The translations under genes were made by a program, and so were the position numbers. From Chitinophagaceae bacterium (GTDB lineage Bacteria > Bacteroidota > Bacteroidia > Chitinophagales > Chitinophagaceae): a DNA stretch of 64,000 nucleotides. The stretch lies in assembly GCA_016719815.1 (NCBI GenBank), contig JADJYK010000001.1, positions 124,001-188,000 on the forward strand, written 5' to 3'. Position 1 is the stretch's first letter; each line of letters begins with the position of its first letter. This document shows, one piece after another, positions 11,452-21,858 of the stretch. Under the pieces are notes generated by a model. The model did not search any database, was not told the origin of the DNA, and saw nothing but the letters and a program-made list of their open reading frames with translations.

Positions 11452-12117
11452 TCAGAAAAGGATCCTGATGCCAGCACCAAATGTTGCCATAAATGGTGCT
11501 TTATCGTTTACAAGAAGATAATTACTGGGATAGCCCCATGCAGGAACACAAAGTTTCGCCTCGCTGTAGAAATAAATATCCCCTTTTGTGGGCACATCCA
11601 CACCAAGGCCAATATCGTATGTAAGTCTTGTTAACTTGGCTGCGCCCTCCAGTACCGGCACAACATATTTTGTTGTATCGACTGATGAAGAGTGTACATT
11701 GCTGATTTTGCCAAATAATAAACCAAATCCGGCGATGCTATATAGGTTCCAGCTTTCTTCTGCTTCTGCATTACCTTTCAGAAATTTTTTCCAGCCAGCT
11801 GCAAAATGTTTCGTATTTAAACCGGCCTGATTGGTGAAGGCAATTTGCTGAGGTGCATAAATTATATCTTTTGCCTTAGCTTCTAATTGGTTTTCAAATT
11901 TTCCGGCAGAGTAATAACCAAATGAAACATAAATGCCATCCTTTGGAGTAAGGTGAAACTGTGCCTGAGTGTTATGACCAAATGCCCAAAACTGTTGTTC
12001 TTTTCGCAGGCTGCGCAATACCTCCGGGTGGGTGGCAATGCTGAAACGGGGCTGTGCCCATGCCTGTATGGTAATGAAAATGCAAAGGATAGCCTGTATG
12101 TAGAGTTTCTTATACAA
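11452..12117 (-). CDS. Predicted outer-membrane beta-barrel protein, unknown function
   Basis: A 221-residue protein with a signal peptide (cleavage near AWAQ/PRF) and alternating hydrophobic strands. It ends in GAGIRILF, whose terminal aromatic residue is typical of outer-membrane barrels. No enzymatic motif is visible. It is convergent with the esterase gene, whose stop lies 52 bases away. It stands on the same strand as the S46 peptidase gene but is separated from it by a hairpin. I do not recognise the family. Confidence 0.6.
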   Translation of the reverse strand: MYKKLYIQAILCIFITIQAWAQPRFSIATHPEVLRSLRKEQQFWAFGHNTQAQFHLTPKDGIYVSFGYYSAGKFENQLEAKAKDIIYAPQQIAFTNQAGLNTKHFAAGWKKFLKGNAEAEESWNLYSIAGFGLLFGKISNVHSSSVDTTKYVVPVLEGAAKLTRLTYDIGLGVDVPTKGDIYFYSEAKLCVPAWGYPSNYLLVNDKAPFMATFGAGIRILF

Positions 12118-12167
12118 CGAAAAAATATTATTGCAATGTTAAGCAATTATGTAATGCTGTAAAGCAA

Positions 12168-12198
12168 CAAAGCCATCCGCTTCAGGCGGATGGCTTTG
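12168..12198 (-). terminator. Stem-loop after the S46 peptidase gene
   Basis: A perfect 13-bp stem (caaagccatccgc pairing with gcggatggctttg) closes a 5-base loop, 20 bases past the peptidase stop codon. The T-tract on the - strand side is short (ttgcttt), so termination may be weak. Confidence 0.65.
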
Positions 12199-12218
12199 TG
12201 ATAGTAAAAGATAAATAT

Positions 12219-14384
12219 TTATTTCACCAATTTCAGTTCGTTGATGATGTTTTTTGCTCCACCCACCACATCAATACACCATAACACATAACGGATATCA
12301 ACGTTGATACAGCGGTTTACCGTCACATCATAAGCAATCTGACTCTTGATGTCTTCTGAGTTGCCGTCGAAAGCAAGCCCCACCAGTTCACCTTTAGCAT
12401 TCAGCACAGGTGAGCCGGAGTTGCCACCGGTAATATCGCAGGTATTGAGAAAGCAGGTAATCAAATCTTTCTTAACAGGATCCGCATACTGTCCGAAATC
12501 TTTTTTGCGCAGCAGTTCCAGTACGTTGGCTGGCAGATCAAACTCATCGTCACCTGCTTTGTATTTCTGCAAAACACCGCTGGCAGTTGTGTACCAGTCG
12601 TAGCGAACACCATCTCTTGGAATATAAGGAGCCACTTTTCCGTAAGTGAAACGCATGGTGCTGTTGGCGTCGGGGTAGTATTCTTTTTTGCCTTTGTTCA
12701 TTTCCATCTGGCCTTTCATGTAGATGCGGCCAAGGTCGGCGTTTTTATTATTGTAAGCTACCAGCTTGGGTGAGTAGTTAGTCATCCAGTTGTTCAGGAA
12801 TGCCTTTGTGTACTGGAAAGCCGGATCGTTTTCCAGTTCAGCAACAGTTGGATTGCTCATAAACGCAGCCCATTTTGTGCTATTAAGAAGCAATGCATTT
12901 GCATATAGGTCATTTGCAAATTTTTTCCAGGTGTCTTCGTCTTTAAGATCACCGAATTTTTCCTGTATTTTTTCAAAGAAGCCGGCAGGTTGCTGGTCTT
13001 TATCAACTTCACTGTAGAATAATTTTGTAATGGAAGCAAGAATATTGCGGTCGGCCTCAATTACAAAGCGTTTAGAAGCTTCTTTCAGCATATCGTCAAT
13101 TGACTTCAGTCCTTTTTCAATTTTAGCTTTATCCGGCGCTTCTTTTTTCAGTTCGGTTTCGATCTGTGATAATTGTGAGCTCCAGCCAACAAGGTTGATG
13201 CCCATGATACCTTGTCCAAAGAACTGGCGATGTTTTTCATAGCCTTTCCAGGCGTCCACATTTGCTTTAAATTCGCTCAGCAGATTTTCATACTCTGGTT
13301 TGCCGTTTGCCCATGCCTGGAACTTTTTCTCTTCTTCTCTTCTGTTTTCAACAATGTTTTTTTGTTTCAGTTGTTTACCCTCAAGGTCATAGAATTTCCA
13401 GTAGTTGGCAAGACCAGCATATTCAGAGGCCATTTTCAGGCGGGTTTCCATGCTCTTGTCCATTTCAACTTTCATGGCCTTGAGGCGGATGTCGCGGCAC
13501 TTAACGAAATTGGGATCGAAGTAATCTCTTTGTAATTCGATATTGTAGCTGGCATCGTACCGGTTGGTACGGCCAGGATAGCCGAGAATCATGTTGAAGT
13601 CACCTTCTTTAATTCCTTTCATGGAAACAGGCAGATAGTGTTTAGGCTTTAGTGGTACGTTTTCGGTGCTGAATGCGGCAGGTCCTCCAGTTTTTGAAGA
13701 ATACACCCTGAAAACAGAAAAGTCGCCGGTATGACGTGGCCACTCCCAGTTGTCGGTATCGCCACCATATTTACCTATCGCCTCGGGAGGACAACCTACA
13801 AAGCGAATATCGCTGTAGCGTTCATAAACAAAGAGCAGGTATTGATTTCCTTTGAAGAAACTGCCGATGCGGGCATCAAGAAATTTTGATTTGTCGGCAT
13901 ATTTTGCAACAATTGAAGCTGAGACTTCACCATATTTTTTCATGCGGTCGCCGCCGGTAAGATTACCCAGCGCATCAGTAACTTCTTTAGTTACATCGAC
14001 AATATTTTTTAAGAACTGAACAGAGAGACCTTCTACCGGCAGTTCCTGGCTGGTGCTGGAGGCATAAAAACCATCCTTCAGATAATTGTGTTCTACAGTG
14101 CTCAGGCTGTTGATAGCACCATAGCCACAGTGGTGATTGGTAAAGATCAGCCCTTTTTCACTTACAATTTCTCCGGTGCAGCCACCGCCAAAAATGATAA
14201 TAGCATCTTTTATTGAATTTTTGTTGAGGCTAAAAATCTGTTCTTTGGTAAGTTTGCAACCCTTCTTTACCATATCGTCGTATGTCTTCTGACCAAGGAA
14301 CAAAGAAAGCCACATGCCCTCATCGGCAAATGACCTGGTGATAATACCAGCTAATAAAGCAATCGTTATAAAGAATTTTTTCAT
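12219..14384 (-). CDS. S46 family dipeptidyl-peptidase (DPP7/DPP11 type)
   Basis: The start at 14384 gives a standard signal peptide (MKKFFITIALLAGI); an upstream in-frame ATG at 14414 is less likely. The mature enzyme of about 700 residues carries the S46 chymotrypsin-like triad. The His is in TNHHCGYGAI (about residue 82), the Asp in the GGDTDNWEWPRHTGDF region, and the Ser is Ser656 in GGNSGSPV. Eighteen residues after that Ser is a Gly (LAFDGN). As I recall, Gly here marks DPP7 (hydrophobic P1) and Arg marks DPP11 (Asp/Glu P1), so a DPP7-like specificity is inferred. It releases dipeptides from peptides in the periplasm. Length is normal for the family. Confidence 0.92.
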   Translation of the reverse strand: MKKFFITIALLAGIITRSFADEGMWLSLFLGQKTYDDMVKKGCKLTKEQIFSLNKNSIKDAIIIFGGGCTGEIVSEKGLIFTNHHCGYGAINSLSTVEHNYLKDGFYASSTSQELPVEGLSVQFLKNIVDVTKEVTDALGNLTGGDRMKKYGEVSASIVAKYADKSKFLDARIGSFFKGNQYLLFVYERYSDIRFVGCPPEAIGKYGGDTDNWEWPRHTGDFSVFRVYSSKTGGPAAFSTENVPLKPKHYLPVSMKGIKEGDFNMILGYPGRTNRYDASYNIELQRDYFDPNFVKCRDIRLKAMKVEMDKSMETRLKMASEYAGLANYWKFYDLEGKQLKQKNIVENRREEEKKFQAWANGKPEYENLLSEFKANVDAWKGYEKHRQFFGQGIMGINLVGWSSQLSQIETELKKEAPDKAKIEKGLKSIDDMLKEASKRFVIEADRNILASITKLFYSEVDKDQQPAGFFEKIQEKFGDLKDEDTWKKFANDLYANALLLNSTKWAAFMSNPTVAELENDPAFQYTKAFLNNWMTNYSPKLVAYNNKNADLGRIYMKGQMEMNKGKKEYYPDANSTMRFTYGKVAPYIPRDGVRYDWYTTASGVLQKYKAGDDEFDLPANVLELLRKKDFGQYADPVKKDLITCFLNTCDITGGNSGSPVLNAKGELVGLAFDGNSEDIKSQIAYDVTVNRCINVDIRYVLWCIDVVGGAKNIINELKLVK

Positions 14385-14477
14385 AAATGGAAATTTGGGA
14401 ACAAACCTACGCAAAAACAGCTACTAATTTGCTGAACTTGTTACGAATGGTTAATTTGGCTGTTTAAATAACTGCTT

Positions 14478-15826
14478 ATGAGTTTTCGGTTGCTTGCCAT
14501 TGTGTTTTTTTGTTTATAATAGCGATAAATTCTTGTAGTAAAAAAGACAGTAATCCTAATCCCACTCCGCCATCTGTTCCCGGTTGTGCTTCTAATACAT
14601 CTCCGTCGAATGGTACATATATTTCGGGAAATTCTGTAACACTTAACTGGTCTTCAGTAAGTGGTGCCACAGGATATGATGTATATGTGGGTACCAGCAG
14701 TTCTCCATCCACGGTGGTGGCCTCCAATGTTAGCGGAACAAGCTATGCCTATACAATACCCACTACAGCCACCAGCACCACGTATTACTGGTATGTGCAG
14801 CCCAAAAACACCAGCGGTGGTGCCAGTGGTTGTGTAAGCACCGTTACTTCATTTACATATACTGTAATTCAAACACCCCCCGCTTTTGGTTATTATGTGG
14901 TGGGCTATTTCCCATCATACAGAAGCCTGGCAGCCGTTCCTGATGTGAAATTTAAAATGACGAATGTGGTAGTATATGCTTTCTACCAGGTAAATGCATC
15001 GGGCACTTTGTCGGCTCCCTCATCTCCATCAGCCACACTTACTGATGTTGCCAACAAAGCCAGAACCAATAGTTCGAAGATTTTTTTAGGGATTAATGAT
15101 GGTACAGGTGATGGGACCACCAATTTTAAAAATATGGCAGCAAGCGCCGCAGGCAGAAATAACTTCGTAAAATCTGTCATGACTTCTGTTCGTCAGAATA
15201 ACCTCGATGGAGTGGATGTGGACTGGGAATTTCCTTCAACCAGTAATGGCACTGATGCAACATTTACATTATTAATGAAGGAGCTAAGTGACTCTCTTCA
15301 CCGGGATGGACGTTACTATTTATCCTGTGCAATTACAGCAGGTAAATATGCCGGCGGATACAGGGATGCCATCCGCAGCGAACTTTTCCCCTATGTTGAC
15401 TTTTTCAATATAATGGCCTATGACGATTTCAGTACATCGGTGCCCTATAAGCATCACAGCGATTATACGCTGGCACAAACCTGTCTTAACTACTGGCTCA
15501 CCACGAGAAGCATGCCTGCCGCAAAATGTGTGCTGGGGATACCTTGTTATGGAAGACCATCAGGAATAACTCAAAGCGGAACCATTCTTACATACAGTGG
15601 CATTTTGTCGCAGGGAGGAAATCCACAATTAGATTCGGCTGTAGTAAGTGCCGGGTCGTTTACTAACTATACTATTTACTACAACGGGCAATACACTGTA
15701 AAAAGAAAAGCAAAACTAGCCAAAGATATTGCCAATGGCGTTATGTTCTGGGAAAAGTACCAGGATGCACATGATGGCAACTCATTGATAAAGGCAGCCT
15801 GTGATACGGTGGGAAGGAGTTACTAA
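14478..15826 (+). CDS. GH18 glycoside hydrolase lipoprotein with Fn3-like domain (one frameshift near start)
   Basis: The ATG at 14478 reads into a signal peptide but stops after 13 codons. Adding one T to the T7 run at 14505-14511 restores MSFRLLAIVFFLFIIAINSC, a lipoprotein signal with Cys lipobox. An Fn3/Ig-like domain follows (about residues 30-125; NSVTLNWSSVSGATGYDVY). The GH18 barrel comes next, with the DxxDxDxE motif as DGVDVDWEFP near residue 245, whose Glu is the catalytic acid. Activity would be chitinase or endo-N-acetylglucosaminidase-like at the cell surface. A strong terminator follows. The gene is divergent from the S46 peptidase. Confidence 0.85.
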
Positions 15827-15877
15827 GCGGGGGTTATTAAGACATTCTTTTAAATATCTTATTGTACAGAGTGCAGG

Positions 15878-15906
15878 AAAAACACCGGCTCTTTGCCGGT
15901 GTTTTT
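15878..15906. terminator. Bidirectional rho-independent terminator
   Basis: The stem aaaaacaccggc / gccggtgttttt with a 5-base loop has a T-run on either strand. It lies between two convergent genes, the GH18 gene and the secreted-protein gene that ends at 15923. Confidence 0.9.
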
Positions 15907-15922
15907 CTTATAATTATTGTTC

Positions 15923-16747
15923 TCATTTATATCCTTTCCAGATTCTTACTTCAGTATCAAACAGCCAGTATGTGCCATTGGTATAAGCAAAATTGAGCCA
16001 GTCTGTTGCCGGAGCATCTTCTGGCAATTGCAGTTTTTTAGTTAGAAATCCGGTTGCTTTGTTATAGAGCTCTACTTCTTTGTTAATGTAGTTTAGCAGG
16101 CCGATTTCTGCACCTTTAATGCCGGTATAAATAACAGTAGTGGTATTGTAGTCTTCTATTACTTCACTGTTATTTGTTTCCAGGTCAACATCATCAGGAT
16201 TGCCAGCCATAACCCCAAGATGTATGGTGATGTATTCGTTGTGTTCGGCCCATTTGTAACCATAAACATCTATTTCGCCTTCAGTCCCCAAAAAGTATAC
16301 TTCATTCTTTAGTGGGTTAAAGGCTCCGGCCGATTGCGCATCAGGCTGGTTCATCCCTTCATGCAAATTTTTTACGGAGACGGGCAATCCTTTTAAGTCC
16401 AGTTTATATTCGCTCCAGCCAAAAGTATCATATCCGTTCATCTGGATGGTCTTAGTGGCGGGGTTATACCAAAGACCCCGGATGTCAAACATAGCTTTTT
16501 GAGATACCGGTGACAACCTTGTGCCTTTCACATCAAATACACTTATTGAAAAGTCAACATTGCCTGCCATGGCGGCATAATATTTTTTCTGAACAGGATG
16601 CCATACAACAGAAGCTCCATTGGCGCCGCCCTCACGGGGAATTTTCAGTTCCAGTATTTTTTTTAATGTTCTTGATCCTGTTTGTGAGAAACTCTGATTA
16701 ATAGAAAACAGCAAACTGGCAGCGGCGAGGAGTAACAGCTTTTTCAT
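15923..16747 (-). CDS. Secreted protein of unknown function, propeller-like
   Basis: The start at 16747 gives a signal peptide (MKKLLLLAAASLLFSINQSFSQ); the frame continues upstream to 16879 without a better start. The 274-residue protein has repeated short strands such as WHPVQKKYYAAMAG, LWYNPATKTIQMNG and FNPLKNEVYFLGTEG. These suggest blades of a beta-propeller, but no named family is recognised. It lies just downstream of obgE on the same strand with 161 bases between, so a separate promoter is possible. Confidence 0.6.
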   Translation of the reverse strand: MKKLLLLAAASLLFSINQSFSQTGSRTLKKILELKIPREGGANGASVVWHPVQKKYYAAMAGNVDFSISVFDVKGTRLSPVSQKAMFDIRGLWYNPATKTIQMNGYDTFGWSEYKLDLKGLPVSVKNLHEGMNQPDAQSAGAFNPLKNEVYFLGTEGEIDVYGYKWAEHNEYITIHLGVMAGNPDDVDLETNNSEVIEDYNTTTVIYTGIKGAEIGLLNYINKEVELYNKATGFLTKKLQLPEDAPATDWLNFAYTNGTYWLFDTEVRIWKGYK

Positions 16748-16908
16748 GACTTGCGTTTTAATGGTACATAAATGCATCAAACACCATATATCTTTAAAGG
16801 GAAATAACTTTATGATTGCCGGCTTGTAATATGAACGGGTATAAAACGATGAACCATGTCCTTTGTGTAAGCGGGACATACGATGTTTAGATTTAATACT
16901 AAGTTACA

Positions 16909-17910
16909 TTATTTAACAGGCTCGTTCAGCACTTTCCATAATAAATCTTTCAGCTCTACCAGTCCTTTATTGGTAATGGACGAGAAAAAAAGATACGGAA
17001 TATGTGGGGGTAGTTCTTTTATGATGGCTTCTTTTAATTCATTGTCGAGCATGTCGCTTTTGCTGATGGCGATGATAAATTGTTTTTGCATCAACTCAGG
17101 ATTATATTGCTCTAACTCATTTACCAGTATCTCAAATTCTTTTTTGTGGTCGTTACTATCGGCAGGAATAAGAAACAACAATACGGAATTTCTTTCAATA
17201 TGCCGCAAAAAACGATGACCCAATCCTTTGCCTTCGGCAGCCCCTTCGATAATACCGGGTAAGTCGGCAATGCAAAAGCTTTTACCATCACGGTATTCCA
17301 CCATACCCAGATTGGGTGTGAGAGTGGTGAATGCGTAGTCGGCTATCTTAGGTTTGGCTGCAGTAATAACAGACAGTAATGTTGATTTACCTGCATTGGG
17401 AAAACCAACGAGGCCCACATCAGCCAATACTTTCAGTTCCAGAATTTTCCAGCCTTCAAGCCCTGGTAAGCCTGGTTGTGCATACTCAGGTGCCTGATTG
17501 GTGGGTGTGGCAAAGTGAGAATTGCCCAGCCCGCCCTTACCTCCGGGCATCCATACTATTTCCTGGCCATCTTCGAGTATTTCAACTTCTTGGTTTCCGG
17601 TTTCTTCATCTCTGGCAACAGTACCCAGTGGTACATCAATGATAATATCTTTTCCATCCCGGCCTGTACAGTTATTAGCTCCGCCTCTTTCGCCGTCTTC
17701 GGCGAGTACATTTTTATAGTAGCGTAAATGGAGCAATGTCCATAAGTTACTATTGCCTTTCAGAATGATATGGGCGCCACGTCCCCCATCGCCGCCATCG
17801 GGGCCGCCCAGTGCCGTAAACTTATTGCGCATGAAGTGTTTGTTGCCGGCTCCACCATGTCCGCTGCGGCAAAAAATCCGTATCTGGTCTACAAAATTGC
17901 TTTTTTCCAT
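16909..17910 (-). CDS. obgE: GTPase ObgE/CgtA
   Basis: A 333-residue protein with the glycine-rich Obg fold at residues 1-158 (GGPDGGDGGRGAHI, GGKGGLGNSHF). The GTPase domain follows: G1 is GFPNAGKS at about 169, G3 is DLPG and G4 is SKSD. It acts in 50S ribosomal subunit assembly and stress response and is normally essential. The reading frame is intact. It lacks the variable Obg C-terminal domain, as is common. It is divergent from a small lipoprotein gene 53 bases away. Confidence 0.97.
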   Translation of the reverse strand: MEKSNFVDQIRIFCRSGHGGAGNKHFMRNKFTALGGPDGGDGGRGAHIILKGNSNLWTLLHLRYYKNVLAEDGERGGANNCTGRDGKDIIIDVPLGTVARDEETGNQEVEILEDGQEIVWMPGGKGGLGNSHFATPTNQAPEYAQPGLPGLEGWKILELKVLADVGLVGFPNAGKSTLLSVITAAKPKIADYAFTTLTPNLGMVEYRDGKSFCIADLPGIIEGAAEGKGLGHRFLRHIERNSVLLFLIPADSNDHKKEFEILVNELEQYNPELMQKQFIIAISKSDMLDNELKEAIIKELPPHIPYLFFSSITNKGLVELKDLLWKVLNEPVK

Positions 17911-17963
17911 AATCTTTGTGCAACAATAAGCAAATATACCTTGTCAAAGTGTAAACAATTTGT

Positions 17964-18312
17964 ATGAGCCGGATTTTGTTAGCCATCTTTTTGAGCGGTT
18001 TATTATTTCTGCAATGCGGAAAAAAAACAGAAGATGGCGAGTGTCCCGGCCTGTGTACAGGCAAAAATTTCAGACATTAAAGCGCAGCCCAGATGGAACC
18101 CTCCGGCAGAGGTTGCAGAATACCTTTATAATGGTAAAAGAATCTTCTTGTTCACCAGCGATTGCTGCGATCAGTATATCCAGCTATACGACGAAAACTG
18201 TAATTATATCTGTGCACCATCGGGCGGCATTACCGGGCATGGCGATGGGCAATGTGCCGACTTTTATTCCACTGCTACTTTTGTAAGGCTGGTTTGGAAA
18301 GATAACCGGTAA
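17964..18312 (+). CDS. Small lipoprotein, DUF6970-like (one frameshift)
   Basis: The ATG at 17964 gives MSRILLAIFLSGLLFLQCGK, a lipoprotein signal with lipobox Cys, but this frame ends after 38 codons. Removing one A from the A8 run at 18020-18027 joins it to a downstream frame that runs to 18312, for a total of about 115 residues. The mature part has a cysteine-rich segment with the features DCCDQYIQLYDENCNYICAP and SGGITGHGDGQC, as in DUF6970 proteins. Function is unknown. The family name is from memory and should be treated as tentative. Confidence 0.65.
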
Positions 18313-18318
18313 TAAAAA

Positions 18319-18341
18319 AGCGATGGCTGATATCCACCGCT
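18319..18341 (-). terminator. Terminator of the T9SS protein gene
   Basis: On the - strand the stem agcggtgg / ccatcgct (one mismatch) is followed by TTTTTT, 25 bases past the stop at 18366. It lies between convergent genes. Confidence 0.65.
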
Positions 18342-18365
18342 AAAAAAATTGTGAAATAAAATTCT

Positions 18366-19622
18366 TTACTGTACTACCAGTTTCGTACTAAATACCGATT
18401 TTCTCTTTTCATCTGTTACACTTACCAGGTAAATGCCTTTTGAGGCAGAAGGGTCAAGTTTTATTACCTGTATCTGGTTGTCGCCACTCAGGTTTACAGC
18501 TTGCTGAACCAACTGACGGCCCATTACATCTGTTACATACACTGTATAGCTGCCCGCTTCAAGCGAATTGAACTGAATCGCAAACTGGTTGTTGATTACA
18601 GGATTGGGGTAAAGGCTTGCCTTACCATCACCAACATTGGTCACTGTAGCTCCCTTCATTAATTCCACAGGTGTAACGCTTGTTTTATTGCCAGAGAGAT
18701 ACAAGTTGCTGTTTGCCAGGTCTGAACTTTGCCAAACTGTTCCGCTAATAATATATGGTGTTGCGGTAAGTGATTTCAGGTCGACCGTAAAATAGGAACC
18801 GGAGGCCATCGCACTGGAAACAATTATTTTATTGTCAGCAGTAACGGCTGCACCATTTGTGGTAAAAGTTACCGGCAAACCATTTATTGTACCAAGGTAT
18901 TTTGCCACTTTTGACTCTGTATTTATTTTGAAAACGTAATTGCGGGCGGTAAATATGTAAATGCTGCCATCATCATCAGCTATCACATCACCACCATAGC
19001 TGCTGCAAGAGTTGTGAATGGAAACGCCGTTATTCGCCTGGTCATCAACCAATGAGCCTAAATCTTCAATCAGTAGTTTTTTCCCAGTACCGAAACGCAG
19101 CAGCTGTGTGCCATCATTGGTAACGGCATATCCGTAACCATCAGACGCAATTACCATACGGGTTATGATATTTCCCTGGTCAGGAGATTTTTGCGGTCTG
19201 CCAGAAAAATCCTGGTCAGTAACGTAATAAGCCTTCATTGTTTTAAGATCGACATACCGCAACTGGTCTATAAACATGGGAGTAAAATAGAGGCGGTTAT
19301 TTTTTATATCCAGTGCCATTGCTGCCACGCCACTGCTAAAGGCAGGCTGTGTGTTGAATCCCATACCTTTCGGATTGACATAAGAAGTGATTTCCTGTTT
19401 GGTGGCTGCATCATAGGCCACCTGTTTCAAATCAGCTCCGTTCAGAATAACATCACTAAATGTTCCGTTTTGCAGGTTCAGTTTACGCAAATAATTCCAG
19501 TTATAGCCCTGTTGCATATCAGTAACGGCATATGCAAATTTATCAGCAACCTGTGCTGAACTATAAAAAGAGAAAATTACTGTACCGGCCAACAGGGAAA
19601 AAGAAAGTAAACTTTTTCTCAT
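18366..19622 (-). CDS. Secreted protein with T9SS type A sorting domain, unknown function
   Basis: The start at 19622 yields a signal peptide (MRKSLLSFSLLAGTVIFSF, cleaved near SAQ). The central 300 residues carry repeated strands (AYDAATKQEI, ALDIKNNRLYFTP, ASDGYGYAVTNDGT, ADDDGSIYIFTAR) that look like a beta-propeller. Residues about 340-418 form a T9SS type A C-terminal domain (SLYPNPVINNQFAIQF, then VYVTDVMGRQLVQQ and a basic tail). It would be secreted and attached to the cell surface. The binding partner is unknown. Confidence 0.8.
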   Translation of the reverse strand: MRKSLLSFSLLAGTVIFSFYSSAQVADKFAYAVTDMQQGYNWNYLRKLNLQNGTFSDVILNGADLKQVAYDAATKQEITSYVNPKGMGFNTQPAFSSGVAAMALDIKNNRLYFTPMFIDQLRYVDLKTMKAYYVTDQDFSGRPQKSPDQGNIITRMVIASDGYGYAVTNDGTQLLRFGTGKKLLIEDLGSLVDDQANNGVSIHNSCSSYGGDVIADDDGSIYIFTARNYVFKINTESKVAKYLGTINGLPVTFTTNGAAVTADNKIIVSSAMASGSYFTVDLKSLTATPYIISGTVWQSSDLANSNLYLSGNKTSVTPVELMKGATVTNVGDGKASLYPNPVINNQFAIQFNSLEAGSYTVYVTDVMGRQLVQQAVNLSGDNQIQVIKLDPSASKGIYLVSVTDEKRKSVFSTKLVVQ

Positions 19623-19715
19623 ACACAAAGGGTTTAAGTATTTACAATCAGAAAAGAGATGGAGTAAATTACTGAATTTCCTAAAAAAGGTAAAATTTTT
19701 TATGACCGGGGGCAT

Positions 19716-19751
19716 AAAAAAACCCCTCTGTCACGAAGACTGGAGGGGTTT
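19716..19751 (-). terminator. Rho-independent terminator
   Basis: The stem aaacccctc / gaggggttt has a T-run on the - strand and lies 22 bases past the stop at 19774. It serves the broken T9SS protein gene upstream. Confidence 0.85.
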
Positions 19752-19773
19752 AGGATTATAAAAACCCTGAGCA

Positions 19774-21598
19774 TTATCTCTTTATAATTTTTTGCGTCAT
19801 TTTTCCTTGCTCTGTAATAATGTCCAAAATGTACATGCCCCTGTTCAGCGATGATAGCTCAGCGGATAATACGATTACGTTATTACCTTTTTGAAGCTGG
19901 GTATTGCGGTTAACCACAATTTGTCCGGAAGCATTGCTTATCCTGAGCGTTGCTTTAGCATCCTTTTCCGTATTAAGTTCAATTTTCAAATCAGAAGTAA
20001 ACGGATTAGGATAAACAGAGAAATTGCTAATCAGGCCACCATTGATCCTTAATGCCACTACATTGCTAAGATTTGTCTTTCCGTCAATATCCAGGGTTTT
20101 AAGTCTGTAATAGATGATACCAGATGAAATAGTAATTGGGTCAGTATAATTGTAGCTAATGTCGGATGTAGAGTTGCCATTGGCTTGTCTGGCGCCAACA
20201 GAAGTGAAATTAATTCCATCGTAGCTTCTTTCAATTTCAAAACGGCTTACATTTATTTCGCTTGCAGTTACCCAGTTTAACAGTGCATTATTACCTTGTT
20301 TTGTAACAGAGAATGATGAAAGCTTAACCGGAAGTGTTGTTTGTGAAGGGAATACATTAGAGGCAAGGTCTTGTAAGCCGGTAACTGCCCTTACCAGGAA
20401 GCATCCAACTGTTCCTGCTGGTCCGTTTACTGTATTTTGGTCAATAAAATAAAGACCATTATCAGTAGATATATAAAACGAGCCACAACTTACCTGCCAA
20501 AAGCTACGCCATTTCAGCCCTTTTTGTAAAAGCGGTGGAGTTTGTATTATCACGCAAATCCCATTTTTTAGTAAGATTTGTTCCGCTCACCAAAGATTTC
20601 CCCAGCGAGATCGAGTAAAAATTTGTATCTGACAACCTTACTTCCGTCATTTGGAATCAAGGGCAGGTAAACATTGTGCCATTGCAAGATCCAGCCTGTT
20701 CGCAAATATCCCCATTTTGAAATGTAGCTGCTGTTGACCCTGTTAAAAGCAACACTGGCGTCTTCCATAAATATCTATAACCCGGTTAATACCATCAGTA
20801 TTGGCAGGAATAAAAGCAGGTATAGTGTTACTTCCATCTCCAGCCAGGATCCACCGGTTCACGTCGGGGCACCATATCGAGACGGAACAAATCCATTGAA
20901 GAGTATTATTACCTTGCACCATTTACATCCATCGTTCCAACAAGTGTTCTGCTACTACCGGTTGATGTGGCCTGCACCATAGTACATGACTTACCACACC
21001 GTTAGTGCCATTATTGGGCAACCAATAAAAATAACCTAATCTGCATTCTTGGCAGTTATCATTTCTCCTAATACGATGCAGTTGTTACGTGCAGTTGAAG
21101 GGAAAGGATCGAGTAAATTTGTCGGACGGCAAAATAAAAACCGTTGGTGACACTAAAGCTTGGAACCTGATTCCCATCAGAAGAAGTGGCCCATAAGTTA
21201 GGAGATGCCGGTGGTGCTACTACATAAACATTTGTAGATGTTGTAGCAACAGCTGATCCGCCCTGAGTTTGAGTGACAGTTACACTTACGGAATATGTAC
21301 CGGCAGTTGGAAACTGAAAAGAAACCGATTCACTGTTACAGCCTGAAGTACAGTTAACACTATAAGGGGAGGCGGGTACTGTAGCACCAGGACCGGTAAT
21401 TGTATAGACAAATGTTCGGTTGTTATTATCTCCTCCAAAGCCAGCCTGTAGGTAACAACAGTTAATGTTTGAGAAGCTACCGATAGCAATTGAAGATTTG
21501 GGAGTAATAGATGCCGTTTGTGCAGATAATTGTTTTGCCGTAAAAATGGTAAAAAACAATAAAGAAAGGAATCCTTTCAGGGAAGTAAACTTTTTCAT
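19774..21598 (-). pseudogene. T9SS-secreted PKD/Ig-like protein broken by about seven frameshifts
   Basis: The 5' part (from 21598) encodes a signal peptide (MKKFTSLKGFLSLLFFTIF, cleaved near LSAQ) and a PKD/Ig-like domain with AGTYSVSVTVTQ. The 3' part (20553-19774) encodes an Fn3-like segment (ALLNWVTASEINVSRFEIER) and a T9SS type A tail (FSVYPNPFTSDLKIELN). Between them the protein can be followed only by switching frame about seven times, near 21114, 21046, 21000-20980, 20912, 20770, 20630 and 20510. Recognisable peptides between shifts include NNCIVLGEMITAKNAD, LGYFYWLPNNGTNGVV, MVQATSTGSSRTLVG and WILAGDGSNTIPAFIPAN. Some shifts are outside homopolymers. It is either a recent pseudogene or a poorly sequenced patch. 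Confidence 0.7.
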
Positions 21599-21858
21599 GC
21601 TCTTAGGTTTTTGATATATAAAAAATAACGATTACTCAGTTTTATAAACTGGCATTCAGAGGCATGGCAATACGGTCAGTATTCCTGAGGATTTTTACTT
21701 TGAGGTCTTTTAAGAGGAACTTTGGATAAAGTTACTAATCAGAAGTGATCAATTCAGAGAGATATAGATTTTGACGGGAAAACAAAAATAGAAAGCCATT
21801 TCAGTATTTGCAATAGTTTCTTCATATTTATTTTAAAAGAATATATTTCTGTTTGTAT

